64,000 bases of DNA from CAYPIE01 sp964410665 (GTDB lineage: Bacteria > Planctomycetota > Planctomycetia > Gemmatales > Gemmataceae). The notes under the pieces were generated by a model. That model saw only the letters and a list, made by a program, of their open reading frames with translations, searched no databases and had not been told where the DNA came from. A program made the position numbers and the translations under genes. Location of the stretch: the NCBI GenBank assembly GCA_964410665.1, contig CAYPIE010000017.1, positions 1 to 64,000 of the forward strand, given 5' to 3'. Each line of letters starts with the position of its first letter. Within the stretch, counting starts at the first letter, position 1. Shown one piece after another: positions 1-9,967 of the stretch.

Positions 1-163
1 GCATCGCAAGCGCTTCTGCCGCTTTCTCCGCAGCGCAATCGCCTCTGCCTCTTCTCCGCAGCGCAATCGCCTCTGCCTCTGCCGCACCGCAAGCGATTCT
101 GCCCTCTTCCGCACCGCAAGCGCCTCTGCCCGCTTCTGCACCGCAAGCGCTTCTGCCGCTTCA
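1..163. repeat. Degenerate short tandem repeat array (about six 26-29 bp units)
   Basis: Six successive units (about 1-27, 28-55, 56-81, 82-108, 109-137, 138-163) share the pattern CCGCACCGCAAGCG followed by a CTTCTGCC-rich half. Units differ by a few substitutions and 1-3 base indels. The array touches the left edge, so it may continue outside the window. It ends about 50 bases before queG. No unit has the invariant repeat plus unique spacer layout of a CRISPR array. Confidence 0.8.
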
Positions 164-211
164 GGCTCGACTCCCGAACACACAAGCAGACTATTTTGCT
201 ATCGTAAAGCC

Positions 212-1276
212 ATGACCACCACTCTGGAAGCACGCCTCAAAGATCACGCCGGTTCGCTGGGATTCTCGCTGGTCGGCATCGCCCCGGCCACCGAGGCCGA
301 TAGCTTTGACCGGCTGCAGGAGTGGCTGGCCCGCGGCTATGCCGGCGAGATGCATTACCTGGCAAACCGGGCCGAGGCCCGCCGTCATCCAAGCTCCATT
401 CTGCCCAGTGTCCGCAGTGTGGTCATGCTTGGCATCAATTACGCGCATTTGTCGCTCGAACCCCCGCCCTGGCATGGACGCGTTGCTCGCTATGCCCAAG
501 GGCCGGACTATCACCAGGTCCTGTGGAAGAAGCTCGATACGTTGTTGACCTGGCTGCAGACCGAAGTGCCCAGCTGCAACGGCCGGGGCGTCGTCGATAC
601 GGCTCCCCTGCTGGAACGCGACTTCGCTCGCCGTGCGGGGTTGGGCTGGTTTGGCAAGAATACCATGCTGATTTCGCGGCAAAAGGGCAGTTATCTGTTC
701 CTGGCCGCCTTGCTCATCGATCTCGAACTGGCCCCGGATCCGCCCCACACCACCAGTCACTGCGGTAGCTGCACGGCTTGTCTGGAGGCTTGCCCGACCG
801 GAGCCTTCACCGGTCCTGGCTGGCTCGATGCGCGAAAATGCATCAGCTATCTGACCATCGAACTGCGATCCCCAATTCCCGAGGCGTTGCGGTCGGGCAT
901 CGGGAATTGGTTATTCGGTTGCGACGTCTGCCAGGAGGTTTGCCCCTGGAACCGCAAGACGCCGCTGGACGGCCCTGCCACCTTCCCCCACCGCGACGAC
1001 CTGGAAGTCCTCGACCCGATCGAGCTGTTGCAACTTGACGAAGAAGGCTTTCGCCAGCGTTTCCGCGCTACGGCCCTGAAACGGGCCAAGCGGGGCGGGC
1101 TATTGCGGAATGCGGCGATCGTCCTAGGCAACCAGGGGAATGCTGGTGCGCTGCCCGTCTTGCAGCAAGCCAGTCAGGACGATGACCCCACGGTGGCGGA
1201 GGCGGCACAGTGGGCCATCGCACAGATCCGTCAGCGGCAACAGGGAAGTTCCGATGAGCAAGCTTGTCACCGCTGA
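212..1276 (+). CDS. queG: Epoxyqueuosine reductase QueG
   Basis: QueG reduces epoxyqueuosine to queuosine in tRNA, the last step of queuosine synthesis, using cobalamin and two [4Fe-4S] clusters in the cytoplasm. The 354-residue protein has the family length. It shows the DTAPLLERD segment near residue 129, which carries the conserved catalytic Asp, then the GLGWFGKN stretch. Two ferredoxin-like cysteine clusters follow: CGSCTACLEACP near residues 183-194 and CDVCQEVCPWN near 236-246. The C-terminal third is Ala/Leu-rich and HEAT-like, as in other QueG proteins. It stands alone on the plus strand, convergent with the giant gene that ends at 1385. No other queuosine gene is in the window. The family assignment is secure. 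Confidence 0.95.
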   Translation: MTTTLEARLKDHAGSLGFSLVGIAPATEADSFDRLQEWLARGYAGEMHYLANRAEARRHPSSILPSVRSVVMLGINYAHLSLEPPPWHGRVARYAQGPDYHQVLWKKLDTLLTWLQTEVPSCNGRGVVDTAPLLERDFARRAGLGWFGKNTMLISRQKGSYLFLAALLIDLELAPDPPHTTSHCGSCTACLEACPTGAFTGPGWLDARKCISYLTIELRSPIPEALRSGIGNWLFGCDVCQEVCPWNRKTPLDGPATFPHRDDLEVLDPIELLQLDEEGFRQRFRATALKRAKRGGLLRNAAIVLGNQGNAGALPVLQQASQDDDPTVAEAAQWAIAQIRQRQQGSSDEQACHR

Positions 1277-1285
1277 GAAATGAAA

Positions 1286-1321
1286 AACCCCAGGCGATCG
1301 TCGCGACAACCGTCCGGGGTT
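1286..1321 (-). terminator. Possible terminator between queG and the giant minus-strand gene
   Basis: AACCCC (1286-1291) pairs with GGGGTT (1316-1321), and the loop contains a small GCGA/TCGC inner stem. Read on the minus strand the stem is followed by a short T-run and an AT-rich stretch. It lies between two convergent genes. The outer stem is only 6 bp, so the call is tentative. Confidence 0.4.
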
Positions 1322-1384
1322 CAAACGCTTTTCGTGAAGCCGCAGGCGGGGTCACCCCCGCCTGCCACTCGGGACCGCTTCGCC

Positions 1385-4300
1385 TTAGGGGATCAGCGGG
1401 ATCTGCGGGACGTTCTGACCAGCCGCGGCCTGCAGCAGGAGCAACACGTCGCCGACGGTCAACGACCCATCGCCGTCCACGTCGCCGGTCAGCCGCGGGT
1501 CGACCAGAGATAGCCCGGCGAAGCCGGTGTCCTGACCGGCCGCGACCTGCAGAGCCTCGGTCACATCGTCTACCGTGATCGCCCCGTTGTTGTTGACGTC
1601 GCCGAAGAAAGCGGCCGAATGCACCGCGTCGTCGCCGAAACCGTCGATGGCGCCGTTGTTAATGCTCACTCCCGTGATCGACAACACCTGACTAAAGCCG
1701 CGGGTAGCATCACCCGGCACCCGAGCCGTCAGGTTGATGATCGACAGATCGGTGCCGCTCAGAGCACTCGGGCTGGTGAGGGTAATCACCGCGATGCCCG
1801 AGGTGCTGGTGTCGACGTTGACCGTGGCCCCGTCGGGCAGCCCTTCGGCAACCTCGGCCCCGGTGATCTCAAGGAGTGATGGGTCGTAGGCGATCTCGAA
1901 GGTCACGCTGGTGACGTCGGTGGCGTCGCTCAACGTTACCGGCAGGCCGGCGGCGGTGTTGGGTACCACCACGCCCTGGTCGGGACCGCGGGCGAAGTCT
2001 GGCAGGCTAACCACCACCCCCGCAGGCTCGCTCACCGAGAAGGACTGGACATAGTCGTCGCCGGCAGTACCGTCGCCGTTGCCGTCGAGAAGCTCACCAT
2101 CCACACTCACGAAGGCGTTGTCACCGCTGACCAGGATCAGCTCATAATCGCCCGCAGCCAGCGGGCCACCCGTGGCGATGAAGGTGAAGCGGATGCCGTC
2201 GGCGCTGGGAATCAGGGTTCCAGGGACTTCTTCACCGTCGGGACCGGTCAGGATCAGATCGGGGTTCCCCAGATTCCCATCCTCGTAGAGGTTCAGGTCC
2301 GACGTATCAATGGCCTGGTTGAAGTCGACCACGAAACCCGAAGGAGTCGGGGTCAGTTGCTCGACTTGCACCGTTGTCTCGCTCGGGAGTAAGTAGGCGA
2401 CGAACAGCCGTGGCCGGCCAGCCGCTTCGCCGACTTCCGAAGAGGCCCAGTCCACACCGTTGGTACCGGTCGGGGTGAAGCCCCAGCCCAGGTTGGTGTT
2501 GGTGCCATCGACCCACTCCTGCACGCTCGCGGTAACGTCCACACTCAAGAACCCGCCGGCATCGGCCAAGAAGCTGGTGAACGGCTCGTTGGCGTTGACG
2601 CCGACCTGCAGGCCACCGCCGATGCTGTCCCAGGTCACCGTCGTCTCGTCGAAGTCGGTGGTCAGCGTGTGCACATTAACCACATCGTCGGTGGTGTTGG
2701 TGATGAACAGCTCCAAGCTGGCCGACAGGATGGTCGCGCCTTCGGGGATCTGCCCAACGGCCGCACCGATGATGTCATCGAAGCGGGTGACAGCGTGGAC
2801 ATCGCTGCCGGTGCCGAGGTCGACCTCAATCTCATCCTCGTTGAAGTTGTTGCCCGGGTCCGACTCGTCCAGGAAGGCATCCTGGGCATTTTCATAGCCA
2901 TTCACGCCCTCCTGGAAGGAGATGCGGAAGAAATCGTTATCGACGATCTGCACCGTGATGGTGACCAGGCCGCCGAGTTCGGCCCCGCCCTGCGGGTCGC
3001 TCAGGGTGATGGTGAAGGTCTCGTCCTCAAGCCCTTCCAGCTCCATGTCTTCGAAGATGTCGACCGTGATGGCCTGCATCATCGCGCCGTCGGCGAAGTC
3101 CAGCGTGCCGGACAGGATGCCGCCGTAGTCCTGACCCTCGGTGGCAGTACCGGCCGTGACGGTGTAGTCGACGCTGACCTCTCCGTCGAAGCCACCGGTC
3201 CGCACCACCGGGACGGTAACGCTGCCAGCGTCTTCCTCCACGGTCGCGGTGTCGGTCTCGAACTGGAGCACGCCCGGGCCGGAGGCGGCCGGCGGGATGA
3301 AGTCAACGACCAGTTGTGGCCGGCCAGCGGTGTTGCTCGACTCGGACGAGTCCCAGTCGACGCCGTTGTTGCCGGTCGGGGTGAAGCCCCAGCCGAAGTT
3401 CGGCGTGCCCGCAGCCCAGGCGGTCACATCTTCGGTGACGTCGATGACCCGAGTATCGGAGCTACCCGAGAACACCTGCAGCACTGGGGTGGCCTCGAGG
3501 CCGTCGCCCTGGATGCCGCCCTCGGTGTTGCCGTTGAGCTGGAAGTTGTTCCAGGTGGCGGTGTCCTCGCTCCAGTCGCCCAAGATTCGGTGCAGTTGCA
3601 CATCGTTGCCACCGTCGAAGATGTTGAGTACCAGGCTAGCCGAGATGATGGTCGAGCCCTCGGGGATCTGGCCCAGATTGGTGCCGAACAGGTCGTCAAA
3701 GCGGGTCACGGCATGAATCAAGCCGCTGGCATCGATGTTGATCGACGAGCCATCCGGCCGTGGCGTGTCCCCGCCCTCGGGCATGTCGGTGTCCTGGGTT
3801 CCCTCGTAGCCATTGCGGCCGTTCTGGAAGATCACCGTCTCGAAGTCGTTGTCGACGATCGTCACCGTGATGGTGGTGACCAGACCGAGGGTGGCCCCGC
3901 CCTGGGCATTGCTCAGGGTGATGGTGAAGGTCTCACCTTCGAGGCCTTCAACGTCCATATCGTCGAGGATGTTCAGGCTAACGGCCTGCATCATCTCCCC
4001 GTCGGCGAAGTTCAGTGTCCCCGATAGGTCGCCGTCAAAGTCCTCGCCCGGAATAGCCGTGCCGCCGGTCACCGTGTAGTCGACGCTGACCACGCCGGTG
4101 GTGCCACCGGTGCGGACAACTGGGATATTGACGGTGCCGTCGCCCTCGTTGACGCTGGAAGCATCCGACTCGAATTCGAAGGCGCCATTTTCCGAGACCG
4201 CGACGAACTCGACCACCAGTCGGGGTCGGCCGACGATCTCGCTGACTTCCGAAGAGGCCCAGTCCACACCGTTGGTACCGGTCGGGGTGAAGCCCCAGCC

Positions 4301-7300
4301 CAGGTTGGTGTTGGTGCCATCGACCCACTCCTGCACGCTCGCGGTAACGTCCACACTCAGGAACCCGCCGGCATCACCGAGGAAGCTGCTGAACGGCTCG
4401 TTGGCGTTGACACCCACCTGCAGGCCGCCGCCGATGCTGTCCCAGGTCACCGCCGTCTCGTCGAAATCGGTGGTCAGCGTGTGCACGTTGACGACATCGT
4501 CGGTGGTGTTGGTGATGAACAGCTCCAAGTTGGCTGAGACGATCAAGGCTCCTTCAGGGATCTGCCCGACGGCCGCACCGATAATGTCATCGAAGCGGGT
4601 GACGGCGTGCACGTTGCTGCCGGTGCCGAGGTCGACCTCGATCTCATCCCCGTTGAAGTTGTTGCCCGGCTCTGACTCGTCCAGGAAGGCATCTTGGGTG
4701 GCTTCGTAGCCGTCGACGCCGTTCTGGAAGCTGATGCGGGTGAAGTCCTCGATCGCCACGGTGACCGTGTCGGGGAGGCTGAGGTTGACGCCGCCGCCGG
4801 GGTTACTCAGTGTAATGCTGAAGGTCTCCGGGGTGGCCCCTTCGAACACATCGTCATCGAGCAGATCAATGACAATGTCCTGGCTGGTGACGCCCGGGCC
4901 GAAGGTCAGGGTGCCGGTCTGAGCGACGTAGTCCTCACCGGCGACGGCGGTGCCGTCAGCAGTGGCGTAGTCGATAGTGACCTGACCCTGGTCACCGGCA
5001 GTGCGGCTGACGGTGACGGTGGCGGTGCCGTCGGCCTCGTTGACGGTGATCGCGTCGGTGGCGAATTGCACGTTGCCGGTGGCGGTGACGCCCGGCGGCA
5101 AGAAGCGGACGCGGAGGGCGGGGCGGAAGTCGACGTTGTTGAACTCCGAGGAGGCGATGTCGACGCCGTTGCCGCCGGTCGGGGTGAAGCCGAAGCCGAA
5201 GTTTTGCTCGAGGTTGTCCGGGTCGTTGACCACGGCCTGAACGGCGTCGGTGACCTCAAAGACGCGGGTGCCCGTGCCGCCGTCGAAAGTGAACAGGGCC
5301 GGGCCGGCGTTGACCCCCTCCTGGATACCGCCGCCGATGGAGTTCCAGCTGGCGGTGTTCTCGTTGAAGCCACGGGTGAGCAAGCGGAACTCGACGTCGT
5401 TGCCGGGGCCGATGACCTCGAAGATCACCGAGGCCTCGAGTACGGTGGACCCGGCCGGGACCTGGTTCATGCCGTCGCCAACGAAGTCACGGAACTGCAA
5501 CAGGCCATGCACGTCGCCGGGCTCACCCTCGGTGCCCGGGACGGTACCGTCGTCGTTGTCGATGTTCAGCTCGGTACGATTGCGGACCTCGTCGGGCGAG
5601 GCCTGTCGCGGGTCGGCGTCGCGGGTACCCTCGTAGCCGTTGACGCCGTTGCGGAACAGCAGTTCGCCGACCTCGTTGTCGCTGATCGAGACGGTAGCAC
5701 TGGCCTGGGCGGCCAAGGTCGGCGGGACGTTCGCGTCAAGGCCACCGCGCGGGTTGCTCAGAGTGACATTGAAGAACTCCGGTGGGATGTTCTCCAGGTC
5801 CATGTCGTCAATGAGGTCGACCGTGAAGCTGGCCTCGGTCTGGCCGTCGGCGAAGGTCAAGGTGCCGCTGGTAGCCGTGTAGTCGCTGCCGGCACGGGCG
5901 CTGCCGTCGCTGGTGGCGTAGTCGACTAGGACCTCGCCGGCACTGGCATCGACCCGGCGGACCGTGACGGTGGCCATGCCATCGCCTTCGTTCACGAGGA
6001 AGTCGGCCAGGGCGAACTCGAGGCTGCCAGGGTTGTCATCGTCGGTGACCGTGACGGCGAAGGTGGCCGGGTCGCCCAGGCTGCTGCCGTTGGTCGGGTT
6101 GCTCAGAGTGATGGCAAACGACTCAGGGGTGAGGCCCTCGGCAAGCATGTCGTCGGTCAGTTCGACGGTGATGGTCTGCTCAACCACGCCGTCGGCGAAG
6201 GTCAGAGTGCCGCTCTGGGCCACGTAGTCCTTGCCGGCCACGGCCGTGACGTCGCTGGTAGCATAGTCGACGGTGACTTCGCCGCTGCGGCCGAACAGAC
6301 GGACGACATTGATGTCGACGGTGCCGTCGTTTTCGTTGACCTCAGTGCCGGTGGTCTGAAACTGCAAGAAGCCTGGTAGGTCGGCGCCGGAGGGCAAGAA
6401 GTCGATCTGCAGCCTTGGAGCCAGGCTGGCCAGGCTGGGGTCAAACTGGGCGATCTCCGAAGACAGCCAGTCGACGCCGTCGTTGCCGGTCGGGGTGAAG
6501 CCCCACCCGAAGTTGGTGGCGCCGTTGACCCACTCCTGGACGCTGGCGGTGACGTCGATGTCGCGGAAACCTGGGGCGGTGGCCTGGCCGGAGAAGGTCT
6601 GCAGTACTGGGCTGGCGTTGACGCCGACCTGCAGGCCGCCGCCGAGGCTGTTCCAGGTGACCGAGGTCTCGTCGAAGGGCACGGTCAGGGTGTGCAGGTT
6701 GAGCGGGGTGCCGCCGCCGAAGATGGCGAAGCTGAGGGTCGCGTTGAGGACGGTGGCGTTGAGCGGCACCTGGCCCATCGCGTCGCCGATGATGTCGTCG
6801 AAGCGAGTCAGGCCGTGCTGAGGCAGTCCGGCGATGTTGCTGCCGTCGGGGTTCATGAACGGGCTGTTCCGCGGCGTATCCGGGGCGCCCTGGGCCGGGT
6901 CAGCGTCGGCGGTGCCGAAGTAGCCGTTGAAGCCCTCCTGGAAGATCACCGAGCCGACCTCGTTGTCGGCGATCTCGACGATGGTCGAAGCTGGGGCGTC
7001 AAGCACCGCGCCGCCTTGAGGGTCGCTCAAGGTGATCGAGAAGGTCTCGTTGACGATCTTGGAACCGGACAGTTCCAGTTCGGCGTCCTCGAGGATGGGC
7101 ACGAAGATCTTGGCGGTGGTCTGGCCGTCGACGAAGGTGACGGTGCCGGTAGTGGCGGTGTAGTCCTCGCCGGCGACGGCAGTGCCGTCGGCGGTGGTGA
7201 AGGTGGCCGAGACCTCGCCCTCGGTGCCGCTGGTACGCTCGACGATGATGCTGGCCTGGCCGGCACCCTCGTCAACGACGGTGGTGCCCGGGCGGAAGCG

Positions 7301-9967
7301 GATGCCGCCGGGGCCGGCGTCCTCGGCCGGGCTGTAGGAGATCATCAGCTGCGGCCGGCCGTCGACGAAGTCGTTCTCGGAGGAGAACCAGTCGACGCCG
7401 TTCGACCCGGTCGGGGTGAAGCCCCAGCCGAAGTTGGGCAGGTCGCCGCTGGCCCACAGGGCGACGTCCTCGGTGACGTCGACCTCGCGGATGCCGGTGG
7501 CGCCGGAGAATGTGCGGAGCACGTCGGTGGCCTCGACGCCGTCACCCTGGATGCCGCCCTCGGCGTTGCCGTTGAGCTGGAAGTTGTTCCAGGTGGCGGT
7601 GTCCTCGCTCCAGTCGCCCAGGATGCGGTGCATCTGGACGGTGTTGCCGGTGTTGAAGATGCTGAAGACCAGGGTGGCCGACAGGATGGTCGAGCCGACC
7701 GGGACCTGGCCAGCGCCGTTGCCGAAGATGTTGTCGAAGCGCGTCAGGGCCTGGATCAGACCGCTGGAGTCGACGTTGATGGTGGTGTTGTCGCCGCGCG
7801 GCGTGCCTCCGTTGACCGGCATGTCGACGTCCTGGGTGCCGACGTAGTTGTTGACGCCTTCCTGGAAGCTGGCGCTGAGGATGTCATCATCGATGATCGT
7901 GCCGGTGGCGCTGCCGGAGAAGCGGACGGCGGCAGTGCCCGACGGGTTGGCCAGGGTCAGGTTGAAGGTCTCAGCCAGCGGGTTGCCGGTCTCGGAGATC
8001 TCGGGGAAACCGTCGTCGATCAGCTCGACCTCGAAGCTGGCGAAGCGCTGGCCGGCGGCGAAGTCCAGGGTGGTGGTGGTGGCCACATAGTCGTCGCCGG
8101 CGACCGCAGTGCCGTCAGCGGTCGACACCTCGACCGACACCGCGGTGTCCAGGTCGCCGATGCGCTCGACCTGGACGGTGAGAACCCCGTCCTCTTCGCC
8201 AGCCTCGAAGCTGGCCGCAGCAAAGCGGAGGCCGGGGACGATGACATTGGCTCCACCGGGAGTCAGGGCGGTGCCCTCGATCAGGTTGGAGCTGGCGGTC
8301 GCGAAGGTGTACTCGACGCTGTCCGGCCCAGTCTCGAGCAGGTCGCCATAAACCCAGGAGCTGTCGGCAAACGGCACGTTGTTGTCGAGGATACGGGTGG
8401 CAGCGCCGGGGGGGTTGCTGCCAGGCTGGAAGAGGAGTACGCCGCCGTAGACCAGGTCGCCGGAGTCCTCGTCGGTCCAGCTGACGCTGTCCAGCAGCGA
8501 GGCGCCGGCGGGCAGGTCGAGGATGCCGTCGTTGTCCGTGTCGAGGTCGGTGCCGTCGCTAATGGCGGTCGGGCTGGAGACGAGCACAAACGAGGCAGTG
8601 CCGTTGAGCAGGGTGTCGGCGTCGTTAAAGCGGGCGTCGCCGACCACAGTGGTCTCGGCTGGGGTGTCGAAGCCGGCATCGGGGCTCTTGATGACGACCA
8701 GGCCGTTGCTGCCGATGCTGACGCCGCCGAGGGGTACGACCAGGCTGGCCACGCCCTGGTTGGTGCCGTTGCCGTCGATGCTGATGAAGTAAACGTCGCT
8801 CAGGGCGGCACTGGGCACGCCGGCGATCTCGACGTATTCGAAGGCGCCGTCGATGTCGGAGGTCGGGTTGACGTTGAGCTCGTTGAGCAACAGATCGTTG
8901 TCCAAGATGGAGACGATGGCGTTGCCCTGAGCCCCGATGGTGGAGCCGTCGGTGGGGTTGCTGAGGCTCAGGTCGATGGTGCGGGCGCCTTCGATAGTGT
9001 CGTTGTCGGCGGTGATGTCGATGGTGAAGGTTTGCTCGATGACGCCGTCTTCGAAGGTCAGCGTGCCCGAGTTGGCGACGTAGTCCTGGCCCGCGACGGC
9101 AGTGCCATCAGCGGTGGCAAAGTCAACGGTCACGGTACCGTCGGCACCCTCCGTACGGGCGACGGTGATGGTGACGCTGGTGCTGTCCTCGGTGACGGTA
9201 TACTCGACGCGGGAGAATTCAAAGTCGCCCTTGCTCTCCGGCGGGGTAAAGTCCACTTCCAGAGCCGGGCGCTGTGCGGCAAACAGCGACTCCGAGGAGA
9301 GGATGGAGACGGGCTCGGTACCGACTGGGAAGCCCGCGCCCAATAGACCCCAGCCGAAGTTGGCTTCCCCGTCGGCCCAGGCCTGGACGTCGGGAGTGAG
9401 CTCGACACGGAGCGGCATGCCCACGGCCTCGATGCTGGCGGCGGTGGGGAATTTGGCGGCTTCGGTGCCATCGGTGAAGATGCCGTCATTGGGCCGCGAG
9501 CCGAAATTGTTGTAGGTCGCGGTGCTTTCGTCCCAGTCCTGATTGATGCGAAAGACATTGAAATCGTCGCCGGGTTGGCTAACCCAGACCAGGAGTTCGG
9601 CTTTGTTAATGGTGGAGCCGGCTGGGATCTGGCCGGGGCCCGAACCGATGATGTCGTCGAAGCGGGTCAGCCCTTGGATGAAGGCCTGGTTGGAGTTGCC
9701 GACGCGAACGATGTCGCTGGTGCCGAAGTTTTGGTTCGCTGAGGAGATGCCATCGTCTTCCAGGGTGGTGTCCTGGGTACCGAAATAAGGAGCGGTTCCT
9801 TGGGGGCCGTCAATCCCCTGCTGGAAGGTGAAGACCGCGGGGGCGGTCCGATCCTCGAGAGAATCGACGTGGGGCCGAAAGTGGTGCCGCCCCTTGACCT
9901 CGACACGTTTGCGGCGAGCCTGGGTAGCCGCATACCGAGCCATCGTCTGCATGATCCAATTCTTCAC
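1385..9967 (-). CDS. Giant extracellular DNRLRE/Calx-beta repeat protein with cohesin-like and dockerin C-terminus
   Basis: About 2,860 residues. The N-terminus is basic and carries LEDRTAPA at residues 37-44, a motif shared with two other proteins here, and no classical signal peptide. Then seven DNRLRE-type modules (each opening like FQNGVNGYEGTQD and containing ENTATWN/GWGFTPTG segments) alternate with eight Calx-beta modules (VNEGDG...DYxATSGTLTF). A lamin-tail-like domain lies near DNA 8230-8900. The C-terminus has an SbsA/Ig-like domain, a cohesin-like beta-sandwich (about 1610-2010) and two dockerin EF-hand repeats, DVNNNGAITVDDV and DVDGDGSLTVGDV. The open frame extends to 10036, but GTG at 9967 has AGGAG seven bases upstream and places LEDR at the usual distance from the start. 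Inferred role: calcium-dependent cell-surface or matrix adhesion. No catalytic domain is seen. Confidence 0.88.
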   Translation of the reverse strand: MKNWIMQTMARYAATQARRKRVEVKGRHHFRPHVDSLEDRTAPAVFTFQQGIDGPQGTAPYFGTQDTTLEDDGISSANQNFGTSDIVRVGNSNQAFIQGLTRFDDIIGSGPGQIPAGSTINKAELLVWVSQPGDDFNVFRINQDWDESTATYNNFGSRPNDGIFTDGTEAAKFPTAASIEAVGMPLRVELTPDVQAWADGEANFGWGLLGAGFPVGTEPVSILSSESLFAAQRPALEVDFTPPESKGDFEFSRVEYTVTEDSTSVTITVARTEGADGTVTVDFATADGTAVAGQDYVANSGTLTFEDGVIEQTFTIDITADNDTIEGARTIDLSLSNPTDGSTIGAQGNAIVSILDNDLLLNELNVNPTSDIDGAFEYVEIAGVPSAALSDVYFISIDGNGTNQGVASLVVPLGGVSIGSNGLVVIKSPDAGFDTPAETTVVGDARFNDADTLLNGTASFVLVSSPTAISDGTDLDTDNDGILDLPAGASLLDSVSWTDEDSGDLVYGGVLLFQPGSNPPGAATRILDNNVPFADSSWVYGDLLETGPDSVEYTFATASSNLIEGTALTPGGANVIVPGLRFAAASFEAGEEDGVLTVQVERIGDLDTAVSVEVSTADGTAVAGDDYVATTTTLDFAAGQRFASFEVELIDDGFPEISETGNPLAETFNLTLANPSGTAAVRFSGSATGTIIDDDILSASFQEGVNNYVGTQDVDMPVNGGTPRGDNTTINVDSSGLIQALTRFDNIFGNGAGQVPVGSTILSATLVFSIFNTGNTVQMHRILGDWSEDTATWNNFQLNGNAEGGIQGDGVEATDVLRTFSGATGIREVDVTEDVALWASGDLPNFGWGFTPTGSNGVDWFSSENDFVDGRPQLMISYSPAEDAGPGGIRFRPGTTVVDEGAGQASIIVERTSGTEGEVSATFTTADGTAVAGEDYTATTGTVTFVDGQTTAKIFVPILEDAELELSGSKIVNETFSITLSDPQGGAVLDAPASTIVEIADNEVGSVIFQEGFNGYFGTADADPAQGAPDTPRNSPFMNPDGSNIAGLPQHGLTRFDDIIGDAMGQVPLNATVLNATLSFAIFGGGTPLNLHTLTVPFDETSVTWNSLGGGLQVGVNASPVLQTFSGQATAPGFRDIDVTASVQEWVNGATNFGWGFTPTGNDGVDWLSSEIAQFDPSLASLAPRLQIDFLPSGADLPGFLQFQTTGTEVNENDGTVDINVVRLFGRSGEVTVDYATSDVTAVAGKDYVAQSGTLTFADGVVEQTITVELTDDMLAEGLTPESFAITLSNPTNGSSLGDPATFAVTVTDDDNPGSLEFALADFLVNEGDGMATVTVRRVDASAGEVLVDYATSDGSARAGSDYTATSGTLTFADGQTEASFTVDLIDDMDLENIPPEFFNVTLSNPRGGLDANVPPTLAAQASATVSISDNEVGELLFRNGVNGYEGTRDADPRQASPDEVRNRTELNIDNDDGTVPGTEGEPGDVHGLLQFRDFVGDGMNQVPAGSTVLEASVIFEVIGPGNDVEFRLLTRGFNENTASWNSIGGGIQEGVNAGPALFTFDGGTGTRVFEVTDAVQAVVNDPDNLEQNFGFGFTPTGGNGVDIASSEFNNVDFRPALRVRFLPPGVTATGNVQFATDAITVNEADGTATVTVSRTAGDQGQVTIDYATADGTAVAGEDYVAQTGTLTFGPGVTSQDIVIDLLDDDVFEGATPETFSITLSNPGGGVNLSLPDTVTVAIEDFTRISFQNGVDGYEATQDAFLDESEPGNNFNGDEIEVDLGTGSNVHAVTRFDDIIGAAVGQIPEGALIVSANLELFITNTTDDVVNVHTLTTDFDETAVTWDSIGGGLQVGVNANEPFSSFLGDAGGFLSVDVTASVQEWVDGTNTNLGWGFTPTGTNGVDWASSEVSEIVGRPRLVVEFVAVSENGAFEFESDASSVNEGDGTVNIPVVRTGGTTGVVSVDYTVTGGTAIPGEDFDGDLSGTLNFADGEMMQAVSLNILDDMDVEGLEGETFTITLSNAQGGATLGLVTTITVTIVDNDFETVIFQNGRNGYEGTQDTDMPEGGDTPRPDGSSINIDASGLIHAVTRFDDLFGTNLGQIPEGSTIISASLVLNIFDGGNDVQLHRILGDWSEDTATWNNFQLNGNTEGGIQGDGLEATPVLQVFSGSSDTRVIDVTEDVTAWAAGTPNFGWGFTPTGNNGVDWDSSESSNTAGRPQLVVDFIPPAASGPGVLQFETDTATVEEDAGSVTVPVVRTGGFDGEVSVDYTVTAGTATEGQDYGGILSGTLDFADGAMMQAITVDIFEDMELEGLEDETFTITLSDPQGGAELGGLVTITVQIVDNDFFRISFQEGVNGYENAQDAFLDESDPGNNFNEDEIEVDLGTGSDVHAVTRFDDIIGAAVGQIPEGATILSASLELFITNTTDDVVNVHTLTTDFDETTVTWDSIGGGLQVGVNANEPFTSFLADAGGFLSVDVTASVQEWVDGTNTNLGWGFTPTGTNGVDWASSEVGEAAGRPRLFVAYLLPSETTVQVEQLTPTPSGFVVDFNQAIDTSDLNLYEDGNLGNPDLILTGPDGEEVPGTLIPSADGIRFTFIATGGPLAAGDYELILVSGDNAFVSVDGELLDGNGDGTAGDDYVQSFSVSEPAGVVVSLPDFARGPDQGVVVPNTAAGLPVTLSDATDVTSVTFEIAYDPSLLEITGAEVAEGLPDGATVNVDTSTSGIAVITLTSPSALSGTDLSIINLTARVPGDATRGFSQVLSITGVSINNGAIDGFGDDAVHSAAFFGDVNNNGAITVDDVTEALQVAAGQDTGFAGLSLVDPRLTGDVDGDGSLTVGDVLLLLQAAAGQNVPQIPLIP
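2399..4708 (-). repeat. Long near-identical direct repeat inside the giant gene (offset 1,812 bp)
   Basis: The segment around 2399-2896 reappears around 4211-4708 with few substitutions. For example the stretch starting AGAGGCCCAGTCCACACC begins at 2441 and again at 4253, and AGGAAGGCAT at 2871 and 4683, both offset by exactly 1,812 bp (604 codons). It corresponds to DNRLRE modules 5 and 7. The offset equals two DNRLRE plus Calx-beta units, so the protein probably grew by in-frame duplication of a double module. Confidence 0.8.

Noticed and set aside
1..163. Possible CRISPR array
   Set aside because: Units vary in sequence and length with no unique spacers, and no cas genes are in the window.
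2669..4027. 452-codon plus-strand open frame
   Set aside because: It is antisense to the giant repeat gene, and its repeated pattern follows the opposite-strand modules. No RBS or domain is visible.
6692..9346. 884-codon plus-strand open frame
   Set aside because: Antisense shadow of the giant gene; GC-rich DNA gives long frames on the opposite strand. Val/Gly/Asp-rich low-complexity translation with no family.
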